Source: Parapristionchus giblindavisi
Lineage: Eukaryota; Nematoda; Chromadorea; Rhabditida; Diplogasteridae
Length of the DNA stretch: 64,000 bases
NCBI GenBank assembly: GCA_943737045.1
Contig: CALSFV010000440.1
Coordinates: 62,001 to 126,000 of the forward strand
Direction: 5' to 3'
Shown: positions 1 to 10,436 of the stretch, in pieces
Numbering within the stretch: the first letter of the stretch is position 1
Layout of the letters: every line of letters begins with the position of its first letter
Notes under the pieces: model-generated
Seen by the model: only the letters and a program-made list of their open reading frames with translations
Database searches by the model: none
What the model was told of the DNA's origin: nothing
Position numbers and translations under genes: made by a program

Positions 1-33
1 TATTGCCGCTAGCGGCAGTGGTGCTCACGTATG
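1..33 (-). mobile_element. End of a small inverted-repeat element (CATACGTG family)
   Basis: These 33 bases are, in reverse orientation, the same sequence that opens the two elements at 59505 and 60400 (CATACGTG, then a stretch containing the palindrome GCCGCTAGCGGC). The element terminus coincides with the first base of the satellite array that follows. Only one end is in the window. It lies inside an intron of the K-Cl cotransporter gene. Confidence 0.6.
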
Positions 34-3020
34 CTATCTATCCATCTATTCATCTATCCATCTATTCATCTATTCATCTATTCATCTATTCATCTATCCA
101 TCTATTCATCTATTCATCTATCCATCTATTCATCTATTCATCTATCCATCTATTCATCTATTCATCTATTCATCTATCCATCTATTCATCTATCCATCTA
201 TTCATCTATTCATCTATTCATCTATCCATCTATTCATCTATCCATCTATTCATCTATCCATCTATTCATCTATCCATCTATTCATCTATTCATCTATCCA
301 TCTATTCATCTATTCATCTATCCATCTATTCATCTATTCATCTATTCATCTATCCATCTATTCATCTATCCATCTATTCATCTATTCATCTATTCATCTA
401 TCCATCTATTCATCTATCCATCTATTCATCTATCCATCTATTCATCTATCCATCTATTCATCTATCCATCTATTCATCTATCCATCTATTCATCTATCCA
501 TCTATTCATCTATTCATCTATTCATCTATCCATCTATTCATCTATCCATCTATTCATCTATCCATCTATTCATCTATCCATCTATTCATCTATCCATCTA
601 TTCATCTATCCATCTATTCATCTATTCATCTATCCATCTATCCATCTATTCATCTATTCATCTATTCATCTATCCATCTATTCATCTATCCATCTATTCA
701 TCTATCCATCTATTCATCTATCCATCTATTCATCTATCCATCTATTCATCTATCCATCTATTCATCTATTCATCTATCCATCTATTCATCTATCCATCTA
801 TTCATCTATTCATCTATCCATCTATTCATCTATCCATCTATTCATCTATTCATCTATCCATCTATTCATCTATTCATCTATCCATCTATTCATCTATTCA
901 TCTATTCATCTATCCATCTATTCATCTATCCATCTATTCATCTATTCATCTATCCATCTATTCATCTATCCATCTATTCATCTATTCATCTATTCATCTA
1001 TCCATCTATTCATCTATCCATCTATTCATCTATCCATCTATTCATCTATCCATCTATCCATCTATTCATCTATCCATCTATTCATCTATCCATCTATTCA
1101 TCTATTCATCTATCCATCTATTCATCTATCCATCTATTCATCTATCCATCTATCCATCTATCCATCTATTCATCTATCCATCTATTCATCTATCCATCTA
1201 TTCATCTATCCATCTATTCATCTATTCATCTATCCATCTATTCATCTATCCATCTATTCATCTATTCATCTATTCATCTATCCATCTATTCATCTATCCA
1301 TCTATTCATCTATCCATCTATTCATCTATCCATCTATTCATCTATCCATCTATTCATCTATCCATCTATTCATCTATTCATCTATCCATCTATTCATCTA
1401 TCCATCTATTCATCTATTCATCTATCCATCTATTCATCTATTCATCTATCCATCTATTCATCTATTCATCTATCCATCTATTCATCTATTCATCTATTCA
1501 TCTATTCATCTATCCATCTATTCATCTATCCATCTATTCATCTATTCATCTATCCATCTATTCATCTATCCATCTATTCATCTATTCATCTATTCATCTA
1601 TCCATCTATTCATCTATCCATCTATTCATCTATCCATCTATTCATCTATTCATCTATTCATCTATCCATCTATTCATCTATCCATCTATTCATCTATTCA
1701 TCTATCCATCTATTCATCTATCCATCTATTCATCTATTCATCTATCCATCTATTCATCTATCATCTATTCATCTCATCTATCCATCTATTCATCTATTCA
1801 TCTTCATCTATTCATCTATTCATCTATTCATCTATTCATCTATTCATCTATTCATCTATTCATCTATCCATCTATTCATCTATCCATCTATTCATCTATT
1901 CATCTATCCATCTATTCATCTATTCATCTATCCATCTATTCATCTATTCATCTATCCATCTATTCATCTATCCATCTATTCATCTATTCATCTATTCATC
2001 TATTCATCTATCCATCTATTCATCTATCCATCTATTCATCTATCCATCTATTCATCTATTCATCTATCCATCTATTCATCTATTCATCTATCCATCTATT
2101 CATCTATTCATCTATTCATCTATTCATCTATCCATCTATTCATCTATCCATCTATTCATCTATTCATCTATCCATCTATTCATCTATTCATCTATCCATC
2201 TATTCATCTATTCATCTATCCATCTATTCATCTATTCATCTATTCATCTATCCATCTATTCATCTATTCATCTATTCATCTATTCATCTATCCATCTATT
2301 CATCTATCCATCTATTCATCTATTCATCTATCCATCTATTCATCTATTCATCTATTCATCTATTCATCTATCCATCTATTCATCTATCCATCTATTCATC
2401 TATCCATCTATTCATCTATTCATCTATTCATCTATTCATCTATCCATCTATTCATCTATTCATCTATTCATCTATCCATCTATTCATCTATCCATCTATT
2501 CATCTATTCATCTATCCATCTATTCATCTCCATCTATTCATCTATCTATCCATCTATTCATCTATCCATCTATTCATCTATCCATCTATTCATCTTCATC
2601 TATCCATCTATTCATCTCATCTTATCCATCTATTCATCTATTCATCTATCCATCTATTCATCTATTCATCTATCCATCTATTCATCTATTCATCTATTCA
2701 TCTATCCATCTATTCATCTATCCATCTATTCATCTATTCATCTATCCATCTATTCATCTATTCATCTCATCATCTATTCATCTATCCATCTATTCATCTA
2801 TTCATCTATCCATCTATTCATCTATTCATCTATCCATCTATTCATCTATTCATCTATCCATCTATTCATCTATTCATCTATCCATCTATTCATCTATTCA
2901 TCTATCCATCTATTCATCTATCCATCTATTCATCTATTCATCTATTCATCTATCCATCTTCATCTATTCATCAATCCATCTATTCATCTATCCATCTATT
3001 CATCTATTCATCTATTCATT
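34..3020. repeat. Giant octanucleotide satellite (TCTATYCA)n, about 370 copies
   Basis: An almost pure array of the 8-mer TCTATTCA/TCTATCCA runs for about 3 kb. Units with C at the Y position are usually separated by one to three T-type units, so a 16- and 24-base higher-order pattern appears. Small breaks occur near 1761, 1800, 2529, 2594, 2620, 2767, 2956 and 2972. The unit holds no stop codon in any forward frame, so long apparent reading frames of a repeating octapeptide appear in all three frames; they are artefacts. The array fills the visible part of an intron of the K-Cl cotransporter gene, and its last degenerate copy supplies the acceptor ATTAG used by the next exon at 3023. Confidence 0.95.
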
Positions 3021-3022
3021 AG

Positions 3023-4481
3023 ATTCGTTCTCGTATGGACTTTGATATGAATCAAGTTCGTCTTCGTGGATTCGCTAAGACTGTTGTATATGGAGAAGAT
3101 CAGGTTATTCTATCCACTCTCTTCATATCTATTCATATAATGATTCTAGATCCTTGGTTCAATTTCAACTCTAATTCAATCAGTTGGATTAGGTGGATTG
3201 AAACCTAATACAATGTTGATTGCATGGCCTACTCATCCTGCTGATACTGATACTGGATCTGATTCTGAATATTCAACATTCACTGGTATCTTCTATTTCA
3301 TCTTTGAGCTATCATTCATATTGATTGATTATAGATAAGTTACATGCAGCTGTAGCTACTGATATGTGTCTCATTGTTGCTAAAGGAATCATTGATTTCC
3401 CTTCATCTGTATTCAAATTGAATGGATATATTGATGTTTACTGGATCATTCAAGATGGTGGACTATGTCTACTTATGGCTTATCTACTCAAACAACACAA
3501 GGTACCGTAATCCCTCATTTACAGTATCTCTCAAGTTGATTACTGTAGGTTTGGCGTGGATGCAAGCTAAGAATCATTGCTATTGCTCAAGAAAGTGATA
3601 ACAACACGAAGATGCAACAAGAACTACAGAAATATGTCTACCAATTGAGAATCGATGCTAAGATCTTAGTAAGTATACTGTATTCCTTTTATCTATCATC
3701 GATTGATTATTGATTTATTGATTTTAGATCGTCGAATTGGCCGATCCTGAAATATCGAAGAACGCATTTGAGAGAACTTTATTGATGGAAGAAAGAACTA
3801 AGTTCCTTCAAAAGATGAATGAAGCCAGTTTGAGACCTGGAGGAGGAATTAGACAACTATCTGTTAGGATATATTGATTTATTGAATGATTTATACTGAT
3901 TTATTGATTGTAGCCATTGGTAACTGCTGAACAAAAGAAGAAGGAAGAAGCAGAAGAAAGTGAAGATAAGAAATCAGATGAAGGAAATGATGAAAAGAAG
4001 AATATAGAAGATAGTGAAAAAGAGAAAGCAAAGAAATTAAGAGCTCTTGATAAACATAAGGTATGAATAGAATAGAATATACGATGATATATAATGGATT
4101 GGTTATTTAGGTTCATAAGATGCATACAGCTGTTAGATTGAATGAATTAATACTTGAACATTCACTCAATTCTCAACTTGTTCTTCTCAATCTTCCCAAA
4201 CCTCCCATAGGAAAGGATGGTATCATCATCATTCTTTTTATTCATTTATCTTACATTTAACAAATGTGCCAGCAAGTGAAAAAAACTAGAGAGAACTCTA
4301 TCTGACGAGTTGTAGTAAAGGAGCTGATAGTCATTGATATTGTATACCATTTGATATGTAAATGAATAAGATTACAGGACTGGATGATTATGTTCATTAC
4401 TTGGAAGTTCTATCTGATAATATCAATCGTATTATCTTTGTTCGTGGAACAGGAAAGGAAGTTATCACTGCTAATTCATAA
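3023..4481 (+). CDS. K-Cl cotransporter (SLC12/KCC family), C-terminal half
   Basis: Partial gene; the 5' part lies left of the window. Eight exons join in frame: 3023-3103, 3150-3285, 3335-3501, 3549-3668, 3728-3862, 3914-4060, 4111-4219, 4378-4481, giving 332 residues and a TAA stop. The protein is the cytoplasmic C-terminal domain of an SLC12 electroneutral potassium-chloride cotransporter. Diagnostic stretches seen: [27 protein letters not shown] followed by [25 protein letters not shown], an acidic lysine-rich insert (3914-4060), [22 protein letters not shown], and the ending [14 protein letters not shown], which matches the conserved KCC tail. The transmembrane part is not visible. The upstream intron consists of the satellite array. 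The gene converges with the Tob-like gene. The NKCC branch is less likely because of the KCC-type tail. Confidence 0.93.
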
Positions 4482-5278
4482 TAACTATGTCATCATTTAT
4501 TCATTTCTAGTCGTATTTTCATTCTTTCATTCATTCACATATACATATATTATATATTATAATAGTAACCATTCCATTTCCCTTATTCTGTCATATACCA
4601 TATCCTTCACATTCTACAGTATATTCTTTCTATTGATTACTTCATCCCGAGTGTATGAATAGTCTCACCATATCCTCCTATTGATACCGTGTCTTGTCTA
4701 TCTACCGTATCTATTCCGTTCTACCGTAGTATTCCCTCCGGGTGTACTGTACTACTTACTCACAACAATGATACAGCTTATCCTCTTTTATCCATTCCTT
4801 CCCCTTTATATTCTATCTCTTATTCAGATTGAAAATGTTTTAGATTGTTTCATTTCATTCCTTGTATATCTGATTGAATAGATGATATTATTCATTCATT
4901 ACCCCTTTAATATCTATATATACTCAATAGAGTAATCTATCTGGGTAAGTGAATCTTATCATCACTTCCATTACCCTCTACCCTCCTATATGCCTCTACC
5001 ATGGAGACATTATATCGAATGATTCAGATTAGATATATTTCCTGTCTTATGATCGATCCCATTGAAGTGCATAATATGGAATGATGACATATTAGTGAGA
5101 TGAAGCATTTGATTCATCATAATCAATCGATATTATAATCATAATCTGCACTAATATGTCTCATTCCATTCATAATCAATTCATTCCATTCCATACCATT
5201 TATTATCTACTCACAACTACGAATACATCACTTTATCTATCTTTATCTTTCTCATTCAATCAATCAATCAAGCGATAT
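4482..5278. other. Convergent intergenic region, no gene seen
   Basis: About 800 bases between the stop codons of the K-Cl cotransporter (+) and Tob-like (-) genes. It is rich in A/T and pyrimidine tracts with short CATT/TATC runs. Open frames here are short, lack family resemblance and lack sensible splice structure. It must hold both 3' UTRs and polyadenylation sites. Confidence 0.6.
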
Positions 5279-8200
5279 TCATGGAGATAACATTAGATGA
5301 AGACCGTTTCCACTTGAATAACCACAACACTTCAACAAATCTTCTCCACTATCTGTCTGCTCCAACTAATAACAAACTTCAATTATTGATTACATATAAT
5401 CAATACTTACGAGTGAATCAGAGTTGGTAGAATAACTCGATGATAGATTAGATATAGCTAAACTCGATGCAAACAAACCAGAATCAATCGAATCGATATC
5501 CTCTTCTTCCTTATCAAAATCAGTCTAAGAGTAGATTACTGTAGATTACTGGAGAGTATTGATTTTATACCCGAGTAGCTACTTGTGCACATGAAACACT
5601 ATTGAGGAAGACAAGAAGTTGAAGATATGCGTAGAGTGAAGGCATAGTGAATGGATGATCACCTCGTTCACACTTAATATAATAATTAGATTGCGGTAGA
5701 TGAATCGCGCTGTCAGGGTTACGGTAGATGGCGCTACTTCCTTTTATCCGCCGCCCCTCCCCCTCCTGTCTAGGCCCCGCCCCCTTGGACTGTCGTGGTC
5801 GACAGACCAAGGAAGAGGTCCTCCAGCCGGCACAAAGGCGCAGCGACTTCTCCAAAAGAATGGAGAAGTCCGGAGGAGGGTTGGGCTTGCGCATTGAAAG
5901 CCCTCCCCTATGAGTGTCAATCACTCCCAAAATTTCCTCCGAAGAGGAGAGTTCAACTCAGAGAGGAACTCGGAATGAATGAACATCAAGCCCTTATATA
6001 CCCCTTCGATCTAGCCCCGCCCACAACGCCGCGCGGGAAACGTGCTGATTGGTAGGTGCCTCTACTCGTCGTCTGTGTCTCTCATCTCTGCTAATATCAC
6101 CAATCGATAGTGCATTTCTATGCTTTCTTTCGTTTTCTTCATCTCTTTGATCGATTAATGACTGTATCGATTGATTGATTAAGTTAACGATAGAGTAAGA
6201 CTAAACCATATGAAATATTATCCTAGGATCAAGTCAGCAGTATATTCCAGTAGAATGCAAAACAGATATTGACGAGGAAATTAACGGATAATCTTAAATA
6301 TAGAACACACTATCTGAGAAAATCGACATAGGTGCGGTATCGATGAAAAATAGATTTTTTTTGTTTTATGTATGACAATGTTGTTTTTTTTGTTTTATGT
6401 ATGTTCACTGGTACTTGGAAATTCCTTCCAATTGATAATTCGCTTCAGGGGGTGACCACACCACGATTTGGCGCCTTTTCCTAAAAAGTTTATTTCGAAT
6501 CCAATCGATTCGGGAGTGGATGCAATCGACTCCTTGGCTAATTCTAAGAAACTATTGTCGAGGAGAGTTTTTCGATCAACGGATAACGAAGGCTGGAATT
6601 GGGAATTTTCGAAAAAAATTTTACATTAAATTAATTCTCACTATTTTCCCATGGGGCAGGAAAACTTTTTATTTTCTTAATAGCTTCTACATATTATATT
6701 ACACCTTTGGTTTAAAATTCATAATTTTTTAAAAATACGAATTATATGAACTAATCATTTTTATAACGAATTCGTGAATTATGGTGTGCTCCTACAGTAA
6801 TCCCTAATTAGTTAATTTGGTTTTTTCGCTAGTTTTAAGCATTTTTTCTGCGCTTTTCTTTACAATATTAGATGTATATGATTATTCTGCACCATCGGAG
6901 TACAACTGCACGGTATATGTGGAGATTACATTACTGATCGTACTTGTACTGTAAATTTTATTCACTTTCGTATCCGAGCCAGCTTGCGAGTTTGTTACCA
7001 TGCTCATGCCGTTCTGTGCTCTTTCTTGTCGGTTTTATAGACTGATCAGAGAATAAGAGAGAGCACGTAAATTACAGTACACGTACAGTACAAGTACGAT
7101 CAGTAATGTGGTCATCACATATGCCTGCACTCCGATGGTGCAGAATAATCATATATCTCTAACATTATAAAGAAAAGCGCTGAAAATATGCTTAAAACTA
7201 GCGAAAAAACTAAATTAACTGATTAGGGATTACTGTAGGAGCACACCATAATTCACGAATTCGTTATAAAAATGATTAGTTCATATAATTCGTATTTTTT
7301 AAAAATTATGAATTTTAAACCAAAGGTGTAATATAATATGTAGAAGCTATTAAGCAAATAAAAAGTTTTCCTGCCCCATGGGAAAATAGTGAAAATTAAT
7401 TTAATGTAAAAATTTTTTCGAAAATTCCCAATTCCAGCCTTCGTTATCCGTTGATCGAAAAACTCTCCTCGACAATAGTTTCTTAGAATTAGCTAAGGAG
7501 TCGATTGCATCCACTCCCGAATCGATTGGATTCGAAATAAACTTTTTAGGAAAAGGCGCCAAATCGTGGTGTGGTCACCTCCTGAAGCGAATTTTCAATT
7601 GGAAGGAATTTCCAAGTACCAGTGAACTACACTCATGGAGCCTGTAATTATCATACATAAAACAAAAAAAATCTATTTTTCATCGATACCAAAAAATATC
7701 CCAGTTGTTGAATTCTCTCAGATTCTCTCATTCTCTCAATTCTCTCAGGTTCTCGAATTCTCTCAGGTTTTATAGTGGGTTTACTTGCCATAGAGTTCGT
7801 CCGTTCTAGACAGTCAGAGAGGGCACAGAACGAGGAGAACTCATATGTGAGAAGAGACATGATGAAATAAGATTGATAATGTGAAGACAAGAGACGCATC
7901 CGAGAGAACAGAAGAAGTTCGTCCGTTCTAGACAGTCAGAGAGGGCCAGAACGAGGAGAACTCATATGTGAGAAGAGACTGAAGACAAGAGACGCATAGA
8001 GGATGAGCTAGAGGAACTAACCGTAGATACAGTTAAAAGAGGGGGCGTCTGACTCTGAAATGTCAAAACATGTCTACTTATCATTTTTCATTAAGGAAGA
8101 CTTGTTTGCCAACTTCAAGCTAGACGGTAAGTCTACTTCAAGTTTTGTGTACATTGTAATGCATTTTGACATGTGCTCTTTCGCTTGAAGTAGTCTTAAA

Positions 8201-9853
8201 TTAAATTTTACGTGAGCGACGTATTTTATGTTGAAATACCAGGGGGGAAAGAGAGATGAGTGATCTTCGATGGATGAGAAGCACCCTCGGAATCAGAGAA
8301 AAGTACAAGATTACTCATGATTACTCTATTCCTGTATCATTAACTATTGTTAGGAAGTTTATTTATCGTGTTTCTGAGCTATCGCATATCATTTCATCAT
8401 TATGATCACACACTCTCATCCAGACAACCCGGCGAGGCGAGAGAGTGTTGGAAGGAGAGAGGGCGCGCAGAGACGGAGAGAGAGTGTGTGAGAGAGAGAG
8501 AGAGCGCTGGGGCGGAGCTTAAAGTGCAAGAGGGCGGGGCGGCGGATATTCGGAAGTAGATCCCGGTAGATAAATTGCGCTGTCAGGGTTACGGTAGATA
8601 AATTGCGCTGTCAGGGTTACGGTAGATAAATTGCGCTGTCAGGGTTACGGTAGATAAATTGCGCTGTCAGGGTTACGATAGATAAATTGCGCTGTCAGGG
8701 TTACGGTAGATAAATTGCGCTTTCAGGGTTACGGTAGATAAATTGCGCTGTCAGTGTTACGGTAGATAAATTGCGCTGTCAGGGTTATGTGGTGTTACAT
8801 TCTCAAAACGGGCGCACGGCGTGCGCACGTTTCAAAATGTAACACCGTATAGAAAAATGCACGCCGTGCGCACGTTTTGAAAATGTAACACCACATTACG
8901 GTAAATAATTTTAACAATAGTGGTTACGGTAGATGAATTGAACCATCAAGGCTACGGTAGATAAAATAGTGGGGGTATACCTGCTGATTTGTTTTAAGCT
9001 TAGTTGATCCAAATCGAGTAGCAGCAAAAGCTCGAGAAGTGATAAGATCACATTGACGAGCAACCTGAATAAACGAATTGAATTGAATTGAATATATGAT
9101 GATATATACCTCGAAATGAGGCTTAGGAACTCGAATAGAATAAGATGAACGAGCTGTTGGAGTCAATACAAAGTGTAATCTTAGTCGAGGTCTACGATTA
9201 GTTCGAACACGTGCTCTACGAGATGAATCTTAACACGAATCATTCATTTTTAGGATACGGTAGTTACTAACCATAGATCGATAGATTGGGATAAACAGAC
9301 TTCACATGTCCAGTCACTCCATTCACCTAGGCAATTCATATGTTATTGATTGATATGAGTGTCCTTCTTGATCAATATAACTACAGTATCCTATATTAAT
9401 GGATATAACTACAGTAACCCTTATCGATCAATACAATTACAGTATCCTATATTGATGAATGAGACTCACAGCATTGATAGTATTCTCACTAATCTCTAAG
9501 ATTAGATTAGCAGGGAATAGAGAAAGCATCTGAGGTAGATCAATAAAAGCTTGGCGAGCTGCCTGAATGAAGATTACGGTAGTTTGATTAGGTCATAGAA
9601 TAGAGCATACGTTGTGAACAATATTATCACAACGACCATCTATATTGACCGAAAGAGAAAGATGAGAAGATGGAGAATGAGAGACGTAGAAGTGTTGAAC
9701 CAATTCATTAGCGAGACATTCCGATAGAGTTTCCACCTTAATATCAATATATTGATTTATTGATAGATATTGATTGATTACCCTACAACGAGGAATACTC
9801 CCATAGAGAAAAGTGGCAAGGAAGCAGACACTTTCTTCGATTTCGACGAACAT
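5279..9853 (-). CDS. Tob/BTG (APRO) family antiproliferative protein, FOG-3/Tob-like
   Basis: Eight exons close in frame to 249 residues: 9782-9853, 9611-9736, 9470-9562, 9272-9326, 9110-9228, 8981-9064, 5411-5524, 5279-5365. The N-terminus MFVEIEESVCFLATFLYG, followed by IPRCRVETL, is the start of the BTG/Tob fold; DLPQMLSLFPANLILEIS corresponds to the conserved DLPQDLSVWIDPFEVSYQI region. Later AFAATRFGSTKLK matches the Tob motif FAATKFGSTKMK, which favours Tob over BTG1/2. The C-terminal part is acidic and serine-rich. Tob proteins bind the CCR4-NOT deadenylase and repress mRNAs; the nematode member FOG-3 acts in germline sex determination. Intron 6 is 3.46 kb and packed with repeats. An AAG acceptor directly abuts the ATG. 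It lies 584 bases downstream of the lyase gene on the same strand. A further small exon inside intron 6 cannot be excluded. Confidence 0.85.
5693..6060. repeat. GC-rich insert bordered by a copy of the 28-bp repeat
   Basis: Starts with a diverged copy of the unit tandemly repeated at 8570-8786 (GCTGTCAGGGTTACGGTAGA) and continues into about 330 bases far more GC-rich than the surroundings, with runs such as CCGCCCCTCCCCCTCC. Open frames exist on both strands but show no recognisable domain and lie inside an intron of the Tob-like gene. Probably part of a mobile or expanded repeat. Confidence 0.5.
6307..7724. mobile_element. Giant palindrome, fold-back family B, copy 1
   Basis: Two arms of about 600 bases in inverted orientation, roughly 6338-6960 and 7070-7688, around a spacer of about 110 bases. 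For example GGTATCGATGAAAAATAGA at 6338 is mirrored by TCTATTTTTCATCGATACC ending at 7688, and GATCGTACTTGTACTGTAA near 6936 by its complement near 7090. No transposase is visible. It lies in intron 6 of the Tob-like gene. The same arms recur at 63015-64000 and, as a single arm, at about 30553-31090. The palindrome would fold into a very long RNA hairpin if transcribed. Confidence 0.85.
7725..8010. repeat. ATTCTCTCA microsatellite and an about 120-base direct duplication
   Basis: After the palindrome come repeats of ATTCTCTCA, then two head-to-tail copies of a segment beginning AGTTCGTCCGTTCTAGACAG at 7795 and 7916. The copies differ by small deletions. No coding signal; still inside intron 6 of the Tob-like gene. 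Confidence 0.75.
8570..8786. repeat. 28-bp tandem repeat, 8 copies
   Basis: Eight near-identical 28-base units containing GGTAGATAAATTGCGCTGTC follow each other without gaps, with single-base differences only. Related single units occur at 5693 and 8925-8965, flanking the array and the palindrome. A GA-rich, GC-rich stretch (8420-8560) precedes it. Located in intron 6 of the Tob-like gene. Confidence 0.92.
8787..8897. mobile_element. Small MITE with TGTGGTGTTACATT inverted ends
   Basis: About 110 bases. The left end TGTGGTGTTACATT is mirrored by AATGTAACACCACA on the right. Inside are two copies of a GC-rich core containing GCACGCCGTGCGCAC in inverted arrangement and two inner repeats of the terminal motif. 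The TGTGGTGTTA terminus resembles the ends of the palindrome nested in the mariner at 45389-45848. Confidence 0.75.
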
Positions 9854-10436
9854 CTTAAAGATATAATAGAAGATAGATGAAGAAGTGAGATATTAACCTC
9901 AAAGGGAGAAAAGAGTCGAGCCACCACTCGAGAAATACAAAATGATAGAGAATAAATGAATAAAGACCATAATGAATAAGAATAGTATAATCTCTTTATT
10001 CTATTAAATTAATATATCATTGAATAGAACAAATATCTAATAAAGTGTAATCATCAATCAATATATCTCTACTAATATCATTTCATCTATGAAGAGACTT
10101 TCATACATTTAAATTCAATTCATTTTTCATATCAGACTCAATCCAAATGAGTAATGATGCGATTAGCATAATTCATAGGAATATACCACCAGAACAGTCA
10201 AATTTCAATGTGATCGATGTACATATTACACTGCAAGTAATGAATCATGAGATACTACTTATTTATCCATTTTATCTTCAATTTTTAATATAAAATAGAG
10301 ATAAAAAATCACAACTATAATGGCACACATTATGAATGTATCATTGGGATGTCTATCACAATATCGAATCACAATTAATATTATTAAGGCATAACTAAAG
10401 AAAGATTAGACTAGAATATAATAATGAATGATTAGA
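9854..10436 (-). promoter_or_regulatory. Gap between S1P lyase and Tob-like genes
   Basis: 583 bases between two genes in the same orientation. No exon was recognised. It carries the 3' UTR of the lyase gene (AATAAA-like A/T motifs around 10270-10420) and the 5' region of the Tob-like gene, including the pyrimidine-rich stretch and AAG that abut its ATG, a candidate trans-splice acceptor. Confidence 0.5.

Noticed and set aside
34..3020. CRISPR array
   Set aside because: Simple tandem 8-mer without distinct spacers, in a eukaryotic intron.
3..3050. Open frames of about 1000 codons repeating YSSIHLFI in all three plus frames
   Set aside because: They are the translation of the 8-bp satellite, which has no stop codon in any forward frame; the region is an intron.
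5565..6055. Several overlapping GC-rich open frames on both strands
   Set aside because: Overlap arises from high GC and few stops; the stretch lies in a Tob-like gene intron and has no domain.
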